From NCBI GenBank assembly GCA_002706985.1, contig PAKP01000035.1, positions 1-47,042 on the forward strand: 47,042 nt of DNA, read 5' to 3'. Positions 1 to 10,197 of this stretch are shown here, in pieces. The position numbers were made by a program, and so were the translations under genes. The notes beneath the pieces were generated by a model. The model did not search any database and had not been told where the DNA came from. It saw only the letters and a list, made by a program, of their open reading frames with translations. This DNA is from Sneathiella sp. (GTDB lineage: Bacteria > Pseudomonadota > Alphaproteobacteria > Sneathiellales > Sneathiellaceae). The stretch's first letter is position 1. The number at the start of each line of letters is the position of its first letter.

Positions 1-411
1 AGACAAATCCAGCCCAAAAGCCCCCAATAGGAAACCAAAAACCAGACCCACCCCGTCGGCGTGACGCGGGTTATAAATCCACCAACCATCAACGTCAACA
101 CATTAATAAAGGTTTTTTTCTTATGCCATGTTTATGCCGTAAATTTTCAATAGAAAGCGTAATCTCCGGGTTTTGAAGCACGGCAGAACAATCATTCATA
201 TGAGCATAGTGATGAAAAGGAACGGAACGTATTCCGACATTGCGGAAATTTTCCCTGCAGTTCGCAGAATCACAGCATGCGCATAACTTAAGGAAAAATT
301 GAGGAATACTTGACAAAATTGCAATCTGACAGCATCTTTCGACGCGTCATTATGGTTAACGAGTTTTAAATCAACATATTATTTTTGGTGGTTCAACGAG
401 TGCTGAAGACA
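1..411. other. Left-edge region without a supported gene
   Basis: No convincing gene lies in the first 411 bases. A short minus-strand reading frame (ATG at 89 running off the left edge) encodes a hydrophobic, Trp-rich start (MVGGFITRV, then GWVWFLV). It could be the first residues of a membrane protein, but there is no Shine-Dalgarno sequence and only 29 codons are visible. A 73-codon minus-strand frame at 95-316 is Cys-rich and unlike any family I know, and is probably spurious. A TTGACA hexamer at 310-315 could be a -35 box for the peptidase gene downstream, but no good -10 box follows at 16-18 bp (CATCTT at 333-338 is the nearest). Confidence 0.4.
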
Positions 412-1845
412 ATGAAATCAGGATTGTTCAGCAAATCAATGCTGATACCTGTCATTACAATGATCGCCGGGGGCGCCGCGGGCGGCTTGCTGGTATCCAC
501 ATTTCTATCCGGATCAGACCAACCCCCTGCCCAAATCGCCAGCGCAAAGCAGAAACAGGATACACCGTCCATTGTACAGGAGGCCGCCGCTTCCATTGAT
601 CAGGACATCGAAATCGACATTGATACAACTGAAGTTCTCGAAAACAACGCTGAAGTGACGGTTGCCGCTTATGCGCCCTCGACATCGGACAGCCTGAATG
701 AAATGACCAAGACAGTCTCTGTCAGCAAAGGCGATACATTAATGGCGGTTCTGACCCGGGCCGGTGCTGATCGCACGGAAAGCCACGAGGCCATTACAGC
801 CCTCAATGAAATTTTTGATCCCCGCAGTCTGAAAATCGGACAGGATGTAACGCTCTATTTCGGAAATACCGATACCGATCAGGAAAGCGGCACGGCAGCA
901 CCGGGTCTTATTCGCGTATCACTGAAAGAAGATGTTGACCGCCAGCTTGCAGCAGTCCGTACGCCGGGTGAAGGCTTCACCGCCCAGGAAACCATTCTGG
1001 AGCTAGACAGAAAAACGGTGAGAGCGGGCGGCGTTATCCAAAGTTCTCTCTTTTTATCTGCGGCACAGGCTGGCATCCCGACAAAAACCATTGTCGACCT
1101 GATCCGTATCTTCAGCTATGACGTCGATTTCCAGCGTGAAATCCAGCCGGGCGACGGCTTCGAGGTTTATTTTGAGCGGTTTGCCGACGAGGATGGCCGG
1201 GTTCTGAAAGACGGCGCTATTATTTGGGCATCAATGACGTTAAGTGGCAAAGAGTATTCCGCCTATCGGTTCAGGACAAGCGACGACGGATTCACTGATT
1301 ATTACAATGCACAAGGGCAAAGCATCAAGAAGACCCTGATGCGCACGCCCATTGATGGTGCACGCCTTACCTCCGGTTTCGGCAAGCGCAAGCATCCAAC
1401 GCTCGGCTATACAAAGATGCATCGCGGTGTTGATTTTGGCGCCCGGAGCGGAACACCGATTATGGCGGCAGGTAATGGTACTGTCGAAATGGCTGCGCGC
1501 AACGGTGGCTACGGCAATTATGTTCGCATCCGCCACAACAGCGAATATAAAACGGCCTATGCTCATATGAAAAATTTTGGAAAAGGTATCCGTAAAGGCG
1601 CACGTGTCAAGCAAGGCCAGATTATCGGCTACGTAGGATCTACCGGCCGCTCCACAGGCCCTCATCTGCATTATGAAGTGCACAGAAACAGCAAGCAGAT
1701 CAATCCGCTTTCGGTTAAATTACCGGCGGGCCGCAAACTCGGCGGTAAAATGCTCGCCGCATTCCAGGCACATACAGATGGCATCCGCAAAGAAGTTGCC
1801 GGGGTTGAATTGGAAACAAAGCTCGCGAGCGCAAACGTCGAATAA
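412..1845 (+). CDS. Membrane-anchored M23-family (LytM/NlpD-like) peptidase with LysM-like domain
   Basis: Predicted peptidoglycan-acting metallo-endopeptidase or amidase activator of the periplasm. From the ATG at 412 the product is 477 residues. A single N-terminal hydrophobic segment (about residues 9-34) acts as signal anchor. An acidic, low-complexity linker follows. A LysM-like stretch (VSVSKGDTLMAVL to IGQDVTLYF, about 100-150) comes next, then a C-terminal M23 domain (about 315-430). The M23 zinc motifs are intact: HRGVDFG (HxxxD) and GPHLHYEV (HxH), so the enzyme is probably active, unlike the degenerate NlpD/EnvC activators. A longer frame opens at TTG 385 or GTG 388, but neither has a ribosome site; the ATG has only a weak GAAG upstream, so the start is uncertain. 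The MFS gene follows after 53 bp in the same direction. Confidence 0.9.
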   Translation: MKSGLFSKSMLIPVITMIAGGAAGGLLVSTFLSGSDQPPAQIASAKQKQDTPSIVQEAAASIDQDIEIDIDTTEVLENNAEVTVAAYAPSTSDSLNEMTKTVSVSKGDTLMAVLTRAGADRTESHEAITALNEIFDPRSLKIGQDVTLYFGNTDTDQESGTAAPGLIRVSLKEDVDRQLAAVRTPGEGFTAQETILELDRKTVRAGGVIQSSLFLSAAQAGIPTKTIVDLIRIFSYDVDFQREIQPGDGFEVYFERFADEDGRVLKDGAIIWASMTLSGKEYSAYRFRTSDDGFTDYYNAQGQSIKKTLMRTPIDGARLTSGFGKRKHPTLGYTKMHRGVDFGARSGTPIMAAGNGTVEMAARNGGYGNYVRIRHNSEYKTAYAHMKNFGKGIRKGARVKQGQIIGYVGSTGRSTGPHLHYEVHRNSKQINPLSVKLPAGRKLGGKMLAAFQAHTDGIRKEVAGVELETKLASANVE

Positions 1846-1898
1846 CGAAGGGCATCCTCGCCGCAGCATTAACTCTGACGATATATTCTGGGGGCTGT

Positions 1899-3152
1899 TT
1901 GGATAAGAAGGCGCTTTTCACGCTATATTTTGTTGTTTTGCTTGATGTCGCTGGACAGGGCATCCTGATCCCTGCTCTCACGACGTTAATTATCGACCCG
2001 ACAAACGGCTTTTTGCCGGCGGCGACATCGGCGGCAACGCGAAATTTCTATTTCGGACTTATCACAGGCAGTTTCTTCTTTTGCTGGTTTCTTGGCGCGA
2101 CCATGATCGCCAGCTATTCTGATAAAGTGGGCCGGAAAAAAGCACTCGTGATCTGTTTGATCGGTTCTGTGCTCGGCTATGTCCTGACCATCATCGGCAT
2201 ATATATACAAAGCATCATTTTGCTGGTTTTGGGTCGTATCGTCGCCGGATTTACCGCCGGTAGTCAATCCGTATCGCAGGCGGCAATTATTGATATAAGC
2301 ACGGATGAAAACCGCACGGAGAATCTTGGGCGTCTCGTTGCTGCCCTTGCGGCAGGGCTTGCGTTTGGACCGATTGTGGGCGGTATCTTCTCAGACCAGG
2401 CGATCTGGTCCGAATTAAACGTCACCGTTCCTGTTTATATAATTACCGCCTGCCTTCTCCTGAATCTGGTGCTGCTACTGAAGTATTTTGAGGATGTCCG
2501 GGAAACAGAGGGCAATTTCGCGCTTAATCCTCTGTCTGCCTTCTCTGAACTGGCAGAGGCAGTCAAAACGCGCGCCATTCGCAATATCTCAATTGTCTTC
2601 TTCGCCTGCGTCCTCTCAATGACACTGTTTTATATCTATGCAACCGTTTATCTGTTCCGAAAATTCGAGTTTACGACCTTGGGCAACAGCGTTGCCATGC
2701 TGGTCATCGGTGTGGGGATGGCAATCGGAAGCGGATATCTGATCAAGCCTCTCTCCGATCGATTTACACCGGAAAGAATTGTAAGTGGTGCTCTTATGGT
2801 AATGGCTCTGTTCCAGGGATTATTCCTGTTAAGCGGTAATGAGTATTTCGCGGTCGCCAGCCTGTTACCATTTGTCATGGGATACGGCATTGCCTATACG
2901 AACTGCCTGTCAATATTTTCAGACGCGGTGTCTGAGGACAAGCAAGGCTGGGTAATGGGAATATCCATCTCTCTCTTTACCTTTGCAGGCGGCATCGTTT
3001 CCATCATCGGCGAAGGGCTAATGGATATATTCCTCCAACTTCCCTTCCTCCTCTCCATCGCCGGCATGATCACCGCAAGCATCCTTGCCATCAGCCTTAA
3101 AATTATCCAACCCTATAAAGCATCCCCCAGAACGAAAAACGGCTGCCATTGA
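1899..3152 (+). CDS. MFS transporter (TetA-like, DHA1 type)
   Basis: Predicted 12-helix inner-membrane transporter of the major facilitator superfamily, 417 residues. The cytoplasmic loop between helices 2 and 3 has the family's motif A (SYSDKVGRKKAL, about residues 75-86). Helix 5 has a motif-C-like GLAFGPIVGG (about 153-162), which is characteristic of proton-driven exporters such as TetA. The substrate cannot be read from the sequence. It starts with TTG at 1899, supported by a G-rich Shine-Dalgarno stretch (GGGGG, 1890-1894) just upstream; no better ATG exists near the N-terminus of the first helix. The stop codon lies inside the loop of the transcription terminator that follows. Position behind the M23 peptidase suggests co-transcription but gives no functional hint. 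Confidence 0.85.
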   Translation: MDKKALFTLYFVVLLDVAGQGILIPALTTLIIDPTNGFLPAATSAATRNFYFGLITGSFFFCWFLGATMIASYSDKVGRKKALVICLIGSVLGYVLTIIGIYIQSIILLVLGRIVAGFTAGSQSVSQAAIIDISTDENRTENLGRLVAALAAGLAFGPIVGGIFSDQAIWSELNVTVPVYIITACLLLNLVLLLKYFEDVRETEGNFALNPLSAFSELAEAVKTRAIRNISIVFFACVLSMTLFYIYATVYLFRKFEFTTLGNSVAMLVIGVGMAIGSGYLIKPLSDRFTPERIVSGALMVMALFQGLFLLSGNEYFAVASLLPFVMGYGIAYTNCLSIFSDAVSEDKQGWVMGISISLFTFAGGIVSIIGEGLMDIFLQLPFLLSIAGMITASILAISLKIIQPYKASPRTKNGCH

Positions 3153-3165
3153 CTGGCAGCCGTTT
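3137..3165. terminator. Bidirectional terminator between the MFS gene and clpB
   Basis: Perfect 12-bp inverted repeat (AAACGGCTGCCA / TGGCAGCCGTTT, loop TTGAC). Read on the minus strand, the stem is followed by a T-run (TTTTTCG), so it should end clpB transcription, whose stop is 22 bp upstream. On the plus strand the U-run is weaker (TTTGCTTTG). The TGA stop of the MFS gene lies in the loop. Confidence 0.8.
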
Positions 3166-3187
3166 GCTTTGTCAACTGGCAACGCCG

Positions 3188-5776
3188 TTAAGCCGCATCC
3201 GCCAGTTCATCATTTATCAGGAGGCCATCCTCACTTCCTGAAATTTTGACTGTGGCCCCATCGGAAATGGTTCCTTCCAGGATCTGCGTGGCCAATGGGT
3301 TTTGCAGATACCGCTGGATCACTCGCTTCAACGGCCGGGCACCATATACCGGATCATAGCCACGATTTGCGATCCATTCATAGGCCGAAGGATCAAGTTC
3401 TAGTTCAATCCGCCGCTCGGACAGCAGCTTCTGCAGATGCTCCAGCTGAATATCAACAATGGCGTTCATATTCTCCCGGCTCAGCCGATGGAATACAATC
3501 TGCTCATCCAGACGGTTCAGAAACTCCGGCCGGAATGCGGCGCGCACTGTTTCCATGACTTTATGGCGGACCAGTTCGTCATCCACATCGTCACCGCTTG
3601 CCATATGTTCACTGCCGAGATTGGACGTCAGCACAATGAGGGTATTCTTGAAGTCCACCGTCCGGCCCTGACCATCCGTCAAGCGGCCATCATCCAGAAC
3701 CTGCAGCAGGATGTTGAAGACGTCCGGATGGGCTTTTTCAACTTCGTCAAACAGGATGACCTGATAGGGACGGCGGCGAACAGCTTCAGTGATGACACCG
3801 CCCTGATCATAGCCGACATATCCGGGAGGCGCCCCGATAAGGCGGGCGACACTGTGCTTTTCCATATACTCGGACATATCGACACGGAGCAGCGCATGCT
3901 CATCATCGAACAGGAACCCGGCCAGCGCCTTGGTCAATTCTGTTTTACCAACCCCGGTCGGCCCCAAGAACAGGAAGGAGCCAATCGGCTGGTTCGGATC
4001 CTGTAGGCCCGCACGGGAACGACGCACCGCATTGGAGACGGCGACAAGCGCCTCTTCCTGACCGACAACGCGCTTGCGGAGTTCATTCTCCATATTGAGC
4101 AGTTTCTCACGCTCACCGGAGAGCATCTTGTCGACAGGGATGCCGGTCCACCGCGAAACAACGCCCGCAATATCCTCTTCCTTCACGCTATCTCGTCCGA
4201 TGGAAGAACCTTCCGCCTCCTCCGCCTCGGCCAGTTGCTTTTCAAGTTCCGGGATTGCGCCATACGCCAGCTCACCGGCGCGCTGCAGGTTGCCCTGGCG
4301 CTGAACGGTCGCCAGTTCGTTTCGCGCCGCATCCAGCTGTTCTTTCACATGCTGGGCACGGTTGAGCTTTTCCTTCTCCATCTGCCAGCTTTCCGTGAGG
4401 TCAGCAGATTGCTTTTCAAGCTCAACCAACTCGGTTTTGAGTTTTTCAAGACGTTCTTTTGACGCTTTGTCCGTTTCTTTCTCAAGGGCGGAGCTCTCGA
4501 TTTTCATTTGCAGTATCTTGCGATCGAGCTCGTCCACCTCTTCGGGCTTGCTATCAACTTCCATACGGCGTCGGCTTGCGGCCTCGTCCATCAGGTCGAT
4601 TGCCTTGTCCGGAAGGAACCGGTCCGTGATGTAACGGTTCGACAGAGTGGCCGCTGCGACCAGTGCACTGTCAGAGATTTGCACACCATGATGGACTTCG
4701 TATTTTTCCTTCAGCCCACGCAGGATCGAGATGGTATCCTCGACCGTCGGCTCGGAGACAAAGACAGACTGGAAACGCCGCGCAAGCGCCGCGTCCTTCT
4801 CAATATATTTCCGGTACTCATCAAGGGTCGTAGCGCCGACACAGTGAAGCTCACCCCGCGCAAGCGCAGGCTTCAACAGGTTGGAGGCATCCATCGACCC
4901 TTCCGCCGCGCCGGCCCCAACCAGCGTATGCAACTCGTCAATAAAGAGTACAATCTCACCGTCCGTAGAGGAAATTTCCGATAGGACCGCTTTCAACCGC
5001 TCCTCAAATTCACCGCGGTATTTGGCGCCCGCAATCAGCTGTCCCAGATCAAGGCTCATCAGCTTCTTGTCTTTCAGACTTTCCGGCACGTCGCCGTTTA
5101 CAATCCGGAGCGCAAGACCTTCGATGATGGCCGTTTTACCGACACCCGGTTCCCCGATCAGGACCGGATTATTCTTGGTACGGCGTGACAGTACCTGTAT
5201 GGTCCGGCGAATTTCCTCATCCCGGCCAATCACCGGGTCAAGCTTGCCTTTGCGGGCGGCTTCCGTCAAATCGCGGGCGTATTTTTTTAGGGCATCATAG
5301 CTGGCTTCCGCCCCGCTGCTATCCGCTGTACGGCCTTTACGCAAATCATTAATCGCCTCATTCAGGCTATTTGCCGTGACCTTGGCATTGTTAAGGATTT
5401 TTGCTGATTCCGTTCCCTTTTCCAGGGCCAGGGCCAGCAGCAACCGCTCCGCCGTCACGAAACTGTCGCCAGCTTTATCCGCCAGTTTTTCGGCGGAAGC
5501 GAACAGCCGTGCCAGTTCGGGGGTCAGATTGACCTGACCCGCGCCGCTGCCTGTAACCTGCGGCATTTTTGCAATGGCATCATTCACGTCCTGGCTCGCC
5601 ATGACGGCATCGCCGCCAGCTTTGGCGATCAGGCCGCTTGCCAAACCTTCTTTGTCATCAAGAAGTACTTTCAGGAGGTGTTCCGGCGTCAGTCTCTGGT
5701 GATTTTCACGTAACGCCAATGTTTGGGCCGATTGGATGAATCCTTTCGACCGATCTGTATATTTTTCGATATCCAT
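3188..5776 (-). CDS. clpB: ATP-dependent chaperone ClpB
   Basis: Hexameric AAA+ disaggregase that works with DnaK/DnaJ/GrpE to rescue aggregated proteins in the cytoplasm. The 862-residue product has the full family layout: Clp N domain (about 1-145), first nucleotide-binding domain with Walker A GEPGVGKT (about 205) and Walker B LFIDE, a long charged coiled-coil middle domain (about 410-520), and second nucleotide-binding domain with GPTGVGKT (about 605). The start at 5776 ([11 protein letters not shown]) is the conventional ClpB N-terminus and has an AGGA ribosome site; a frame open 21 codons further upstream is not needed. It has its own RpoH-type promoter. It lies downstream of DUF4167, an arrangement seen in many Alphaproteobacteria. 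Confidence 0.98.
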   Translation of the reverse strand: MDIEKYTDRSKGFIQSAQTLALRENHQRLTPEHLLKVLLDDKEGLASGLIAKAGGDAVMASQDVNDAIAKMPQVTGSGAGQVNLTPELARLFASAEKLADKAGDSFVTAERLLLALALEKGTESAKILNNAKVTANSLNEAINDLRKGRTADSSGAEASYDALKKYARDLTEAARKGKLDPVIGRDEEIRRTIQVLSRRTKNNPVLIGEPGVGKTAIIEGLALRIVNGDVPESLKDKKLMSLDLGQLIAGAKYRGEFEERLKAVLSEISSTDGEIVLFIDELHTLVGAGAAEGSMDASNLLKPALARGELHCVGATTLDEYRKYIEKDAALARRFQSVFVSEPTVEDTISILRGLKEKYEVHHGVQISDSALVAAATLSNRYITDRFLPDKAIDLMDEAASRRRMEVDSKPEEVDELDRKILQMKIESSALEKETDKASKERLEKLKTELVELEKQSADLTESWQMEKEKLNRAQHVKEQLDAARNELATVQRQGNLQRAGELAYGAIPELEKQLAEAEEAEGSSIGRDSVKEEDIAGVVSRWTGIPVDKMLSGEREKLLNMENELRKRVVGQEEALVAVSNAVRRSRAGLQDPNQPIGSFLFLGPTGVGKTELTKALAGFLFDDEHALLRVDMSEYMEKHSVARLIGAPPGYVGYDQGGVITEAVRRRPYQVILFDEVEKAHPDVFNILLQVLDDGRLTDGQGRTVDFKNTLIVLTSNLGSEHMASGDDVDDELVRHKVMETVRAAFRPEFLNRLDEQIVFHRLSRENMNAIVDIQLEHLQKLLSERRIELELDPSAYEWIANRGYDPVYGARPLKRVIQRYLQNPLATQILEGTISDGATVKISGSEDGLLINDELADAA

Positions 5777-5874
5777 GCTCGTCCTCGACACATAGACCGC
5801 TGTTTCTTTGCGCGACTTCCCATGATCCCTTAGAGGCAATCATATTGCAAGCCCGCCAACGGCTTCATTTCTGA

Positions 5875-5907
5875 TATATATGTGGGCGATCTGCGATTGA
5901 TTTCAAG
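5875..5907 (-). promoter_or_regulatory. Heat-shock (RpoH, sigma-32 type) promoter of clpB
   Basis: Read on the minus strand, CTTGAAA (5907-5901) is followed after 14 bp by CCCACATATATA (5886-5875). This closely matches the sigma-32 pattern CTTGAA - N13-17 - CCCCATNT. Transcription would begin near 5868, giving a leader of about 90 nt before the clpB ATG. ClpB is a classical RpoH target, so position and sequence agree. Confidence 0.75.
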
Positions 5908-5953
5908 CTGGTAATGGCTCGACCGATGCGACAAAAATTCACATGCAAAAAAC

Positions 5954-5983
5954 AAAAGGGAAGCTGAATATCGCTTCCCTTTT
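5954..5983. terminator. Terminator downstream of the DUF4167 gene
   Basis: Inverted repeat AAAAGGGAAGC / GCTTCCCTTTT with an 8-nt loop, 40 bp past the DUF4167 stop. The minus-strand copy ends in TTTTGTT. It separates the prfA-prmC-DUF4167 side from the clpB promoter and supports clpB being its own transcription unit. Confidence 0.65.
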
Positions 5984-6022
5984 TCTTCTTTCAATTTGCC
6001 AAATGCCACAAAGCAGTCGAAC

Positions 6023-6712
6023 TTACTCTGTTGTGTTAGCTTCCTCAATGTCACTTTCATCGGCATTCCGGCTTGATGTCCGTCGACGCAGGGTCCTTGT
6101 ACGGCTCACCTTGCGTTTCGGCTTAGCCTCCTCCCCTTCACTATCAGCAACAGGAGATGACGCCGGTGCAGACCCGTCAGCCGACATATCCACAATCGGT
6201 TGTTCTGCGGCACTCAAATCAATAGCAGAATTATTGGCATCGGGGCTTGCTTTTTCTTCACCTCCGGAAGACGCCTCATCCCGGGTCCGGCTTCTTGGTT
6301 TACGCTGTGCCGGCTTGCTGCTTTCAATCTCTAAAGGGGTCGCAGAATTCTCAGCGCTACCTGAGCTCCCCGGATTACCCATATTCTCAGCGCTATCAGC
6401 ATTCTCTGAATTGTCCGAAGCCGACTTTTCCTTAGGCGCTACCGTATTGGCGGCAATTATTCTGAAGTAATGCTCAGCATGCTGGAAGTAATTCTCAGCG
6501 GCAACGCGATCGCCTGACGTCTGGGCATCCGTTCCATGCGCAACGTATTTATCATAAACCTGTTGCGCGGTACCCCGGATTTTACCGTCGGGACCATTGC
6601 TGTCATAATTACGGTTACCGCCGCCTGGTCGGCGATTGTTGCCTGAACCTGGCCGATTACCCCCAGAATTCGCCCGTCCGCCACGAGGACGCCTGTTACT
6701 ACTTACTCTCAT
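6023..6712 (-). CDS. DUF4167 domain protein (alphaproteobacterial)
   Basis: Function unknown. The 229-residue protein has an N-terminal disordered, Arg/Gly/Asn-rich segment (about residues 1-45, repeats such as RPGSGNNRRPGGG) that looks able to bind nucleic acid. The conserved DUF4167 core follows (about 46-92, around RGTAQQVYDKY and NYFQHAEHYFRII). The C-terminal half is acidic and Ser/Ala-rich, then Arg-rich at the very end. The domain is largely confined to Alphaproteobacteria and is usually found between prmC and clpB, as here. The 246-bp gap to prmC suggests its own promoter, though I cannot point to boxes. RNA or ribosome binding is a guess from composition and neighbours (prfA, prmC). 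Confidence 0.9.
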   Translation of the reverse strand: MRVSSNRRPRGGRANSGGNRPGSGNNRRPGGGNRNYDSNGPDGKIRGTAQQVYDKYVAHGTDAQTSGDRVAAENYFQHAEHYFRIIAANTVAPKEKSASDNSENADSAENMGNPGSSGSAENSATPLEIESSKPAQRKPRSRTRDEASSGGEEKASPDANNSAIDLSAAEQPIVDMSADGSAPASSPVADSEGEEAKPKRKVSRTRTLRRRTSSRNADESDIEEANTTE

Positions 6713-6958
6713 AATCGCAATGATTCCGTCAATCTAGAGTTCAAATTTCACATCAGTGTAAAGATGATTCAATTCAGGCGCTTAAGTTAAGTCCCACTCG
6801 CATTTCCAAGATGTTCCATCATCCAGGAAGCTCAGGCCCGATTTTGAATTAAATATTGATCATGGACCTTAGATTCAGGTCTTGTTGTTCACATATGATC
6901 TGGGTAAACCCTACCCTCTGTTTCTTTAATAATCCAACGTTTTTTTCAAAAAATCGCA

Positions 6959-7813
6959 CTACCTTGCAAGAAGACCCGATACACAGCGCTCAATTGATGC
7001 AAGATCCCGGTGATATTCTATCCGCGAAATGCCTGCGCTCTGCATCATTCGCCCAACTTCAGGCGCCTGGCCTACCCCTACTTCAAATATCAACAGGCCG
7101 CCCGGTCGAAGAAGGCTACGAATATCAAAAAGAATTTCCCGATAGCAGTCAAGTCCATCTGAGCCACCAACCAGCGCTAGATGCGGTTCATAATCGCGGA
7201 CTTCCGGTTGAAGCCCCGCAATATCCCCGTTCGGAATATAGGGAGGATTGCTGATAACGAGATCGAACTTTTCATCCCTTTCTCTTCCCCAGTTTCCAAG
7301 AGCAAACTCCGCCCGTTCGTCCATTTCAAGGCGATGTGCATTCTCGCGGGCGATGGCAATTGCCGCTTCGCTTTTATCGATACCGACACCGCTCGCCTCG
7401 GGCAACTCGCTCAAAAGCGACAGCAGGAGACAACCGCTCCCCGTTCCAAGATCGAGGATGCGGCGCGGTTGCAAAACATCTTTGCAGCGTAGCAATGCGG
7501 CCTCAATAAGTGTTTCACTATCCGCCCTGGGGTCCAGCACATCCGCAGTCACAAGAAAATCCAGGCTCCAGAATTCCCTATGCCCCGTCAGATGAGAAAG
7601 AGGCTCACGCGCCGAACGCCGTTCAACCAAGTTGTCAAACTTCTCTTTTTGCTGCGCTGTCAGGAGACGCTCTGGCTCCCGATAGAGAAATCCTGTATCT
7701 TCACCGAGTACATGTGCGAGCAACAAGGTTACTTCCCGCTTTGCATTCGGCACATCAGCCGCCCTCAAAACATAAGCTGCATCATCTATCGCGCGACGCG
7801 CATCCACGCTCAT
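6959..7813 (-). CDS. prmC: Peptide chain release factor N5-glutamine methyltransferase PrmC
   Basis: Methylates the glutamine of the GGQ motif in release factors RF1 and RF2, using S-adenosylmethionine, which raises termination efficiency. The 284-residue product has the PrmC helical N-terminal domain, SAM-binding motif I (LDLGTGSGCLLLSLL) and the catalytic NPPY motif (VISNPPYIPNG) that holds the substrate glutamine. I place the start at the ATG at 7813, 4 bp after the prfA stop; a TTG at 7834 would overlap prfA and lacks support. The pairing with prfA, its substrate, is a classic functional operon. Confidence 0.95.
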   Translation of the reverse strand: MSVDARRAIDDAAYVLRAADVPNAKREVTLLLAHVLGEDTGFLYREPERLLTAQQKEKFDNLVERRSAREPLSHLTGHREFWSLDFLVTADVLDPRADSETLIEAALLRCKDVLQPRRILDLGTGSGCLLLSLLSELPEASGVGIDKSEAAIAIARENAHRLEMDERAEFALGNWGRERDEKFDLVISNPPYIPNGDIAGLQPEVRDYEPHLALVGGSDGLDCYREILFDIRSLLRPGGLLIFEVGVGQAPEVGRMMQSAGISRIEYHRDLASIERCVSGLLAR

Positions 7814-7817
7814 TAGA

Positions 7818-8906
7818 TCAGGCGCCGCCTTCAATCTCGGCTAGCAGCGCGGCCTGATCTTCCGAGATCAGGGCATCAATGACTTCATCCAGCGCCTCGC
7901 CCGCAAGGACCTTATCCAGTTTGTAAAGCGTCAGATTGATGCGGTGATCGGTCAACCTTCCTTGCGGGAAATTATAAGTACGGATTCGCTCCGACCGGTC
8001 TCCCGATCCCACTTGTCCCTTACGCGCCGCGGAGCGTTCTGCTGCCTTTGCCGCCCGTTCCGCCTCATAGATGCGGGAGCGCAGCACGCTCATAGCTTTC
8101 GCCTTGTTCTTGTGCTGGGATTTCTCATCCTGCTGCTGCACGACAATGCCCGTCGGGATATGCGTAATGCGCACCGCTGAATCCGTTGTATTCACCGACT
8201 GCCCGCCCGGGCCGGACGCACGGAAAATATCGACGCGAATATCACTATCCGCGATTTGAACATCGACTTCTTCCGCTTCAGGCAGCACCGCAACGGTCGC
8301 CGCGGATGTATGAATACGTCCTCCGGTTTCAGTTTCCGGGACCCGCTGAACACGATGTACACCGGATTCAAACTTGAGATTGGCGAAGACGTTGCGCCCG
8401 GTCACCTTCACGATCACTTCCTTGATACCGCCCAGATCCGATTCCGACATTGACATGGTCTCGCATGTCCAGCCCTGACTTTCGGCATATCGCTGATACA
8501 TTCTGTAAAGATCACCTGCGAAAAGCGCCGCTTCCTCGCCGCCCGTTCCCGCGCGAATTTCAAGAATCGCGTTTTTCTCGTCGGCATCGTCTTTGGGCAA
8601 AAGCTGGATCTTGATGGAATGCTCCAGATCGGGAAGCAGGGCCTTCAATTCCTCCTGCTCCAGCTCGGCCATCTCTTTCATTTCCGCATCGGTATCCGGA
8701 CTCTCCAGCATCTCCTCTATCCCAGCCAGCTCATCACGTGTTTGCTGGAATTTCTGGATGGCTTCCACCAGGGGCTTAATCTCCGCATACTCCCGGCTCA
8801 TGCGGACGAAATCATCCGGCGCAACCTCGCCCATTTCACCGGACATGGCAGCTTCCAGCTCTTCCGAGCGTGACTGGATCATTTTGAGCTTGTCTTCGGG
8901 GAGCAT
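7818..8906 (-). CDS. prfA: Peptide chain release factor 1
   Basis: Recognises UAA and UAG in the ribosomal A site and triggers peptidyl-tRNA hydrolysis. It is 362 residues, the usual RF1 length. The tripeptide anticodon of the PxT type is present as PET ([14 protein letters not shown]), which marks RF1 rather than RF2. The catalytic GGQ loop ([18 protein letters not shown]) lies about 40 residues later. The start has an AAGG ribosome site and is 9 bp behind hisS, so the genes are co-transcribed; prmC follows directly. Confidence 0.97.
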   Translation of the reverse strand: MLPEDKLKMIQSRSEELEAAMSGEMGEVAPDDFVRMSREYAEIKPLVEAIQKFQQTRDELAGIEEMLESPDTDAEMKEMAELEQEELKALLPDLEHSIKIQLLPKDDADEKNAILEIRAGTGGEEAALFAGDLYRMYQRYAESQGWTCETMSMSESDLGGIKEVIVKVTGRNVFANLKFESGVHRVQRVPETETGGRIHTSAATVAVLPEAEEVDVQIADSDIRVDIFRASGPGGQSVNTTDSAVRITHIPTGIVVQQQDEKSQHKNKAKAMSVLRSRIYEAERAAKAAERSAARKGQVGSGDRSERIRTYNFPQGRLTDHRINLTLYKLDKVLAGEALDEVIDALISEDQAALLAEIEGGA

Positions 8907-8915
8907 TTTCTGACC

Positions 8916-10160
8916 TTAAACGAGAGCGCCGAGCGCAGCTGATATATTGGAGAGTTCAATTTCGCGCTGTTCACCCTGATCGAGATCACGAAGAGTGCAG
9001 ACATTGCGCGCCAGCTCATCCTCACCGATCAGAACTGCCGCCCGTGCATTCAGTTTATTGGCCCGCTTCATGCGTTTACCGACATTGCCCTTGAAGGCCA
9101 TTTCAATATTGAAGCCATCCTGTCGCAGTTGATATGCGAGTTTTGCCGCAACCGTTTCCGCCGCTTCTCCAACCGGAATGATGGCAACGGGACGGATGGT
9201 CGCCGGAACATTTTCAACGAGCATGGCAAGACGCTCAATCCCGCCAGCCCAGCCGATCCCCGGCGTCGGCTTACCGCCAAGTGTCTCAATCAGCCCGTCA
9301 TAGCGTCCGCCGGCGATCACCGCCCCTTGCGCCCCAAGCGCTGTTGTCACGAATTCGAAGGCGGTGTGGGTATAATAATCCAGTCCGCGCACCAGTCGGC
9401 GGTTGAGCGTGTAGCCAATGCCGAGCAGGGATAATCCATCGAGTACTTCATCAAAGAAATCGGATGAGAAACTGTTGAGGTAGTCGTTGAATAAGGGCGC
9501 CTTCTCAACGAGCTCCCGGTCCCCTTTATCCTTGCTATCAAGAATACGAAGGGGGTTGCGGTCCAACCGCTCAAGGCTGTCCTTTGACAGACTTGCTTTG
9601 TGATCGCTGAAATAGTCGACAAGCGCGTCACGGTAAGCCTGCCTGCTTTCAAGATCGCCAAGTGTGTTGATCTCAAGCGTGCAATCTTTCAATACGCCAA
9701 GTGTCTTCAGGATCGACGCGCCAATAGCGATCACTTCGATATCCGCCTTGGCCTCTTGGGCGCCGATACATTCCACATCAATCTGATGGAATTGCCGCTG
9801 CCGGCCTTTCTGCGGGCGTTCATATCGAAACATCGGACCGGCTGCAAACACCTTGAACGGCACATTCTGTTGCAGGCCGTTGCTGATAAAGGCCCGGCAA
9901 ATCCCGGCGGTGTACTCAGGGCGCAGCGTCATACTCTCGCCGCTCCGGCTTTCAAAGGAATACATTTCCTTCGACACAACATCCGAACTCTCACCCATCG
10001 TCCGCGCGAAAACCTCGGTGAATTCAAAAATCGGGGTTGCCATCTCCGCATAACCAAACCGCGCCGCAACGTCCCGCGCAGTGCCAACCACATGGACGTG
10101 ACGTGCAAAATCCTCAGGCAACAGGTCATGGGTGCCGCGGACTGGCTGGGGTAGTGACAC
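8916..10160 (-). CDS. hisS: Histidine--tRNA ligase
   Basis: Class II aminoacyl-tRNA synthetase that charges tRNA-His in the cytoplasm. The 414-residue product shows motif 2 ([16 protein letters not shown]), the HisRS-specific [12 protein letters not shown], motif 3 in the GGRYDGL region, and a C-terminal anticodon-binding domain. I use GTG at 10160: it precedes the conserved [14 protein letters not shown] and has a GGAG ribosome site 8 bp upstream. The frame stays open 29 codons further upstream but that part overlaps ispG and is not conserved in type. It sits between ispG and prfA in one minus-strand run. Confidence 0.96.
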   Translation of the reverse strand: MSLPQPVRGTHDLLPEDFARHVHVVGTARDVAARFGYAEMATPIFEFTEVFARTMGESSDVVSKEMYSFESRSGESMTLRPEYTAGICRAFISNGLQQNVPFKVFAAGPMFRYERPQKGRQRQFHQIDVECIGAQEAKADIEVIAIGASILKTLGVLKDCTLEINTLGDLESRQAYRDALVDYFSDHKASLSKDSLERLDRNPLRILDSKDKGDRELVEKAPLFNDYLNSFSSDFFDEVLDGLSLLGIGYTLNRRLVRGLDYYTHTAFEFVTTALGAQGAVIAGGRYDGLIETLGGKPTPGIGWAGGIERLAMLVENVPATIRPVAIIPVGEAAETVAAKLAYQLRQDGFNIEMAFKGNVGKRMKRANKLNARAAVLIGEDELARNVCTLRDLDQGEQREIELSNISAALGALV

Positions 10161-10197
10161 GTCTTTTCTCCGTTTAGTAAATACTTCCGAGGTAGGA

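Noticed and set aside
95..316. 73-codon minus-strand frame near the left edge
   Set aside because: Cys-rich, no ribosome site, unlike any family I recognise; kept only as part of the description of the gap.
3437..4006. 189-codon plus-strand open frame
   Set aside because: Antisense to the second nucleotide-binding domain of clpB; a by-product of codon usage.
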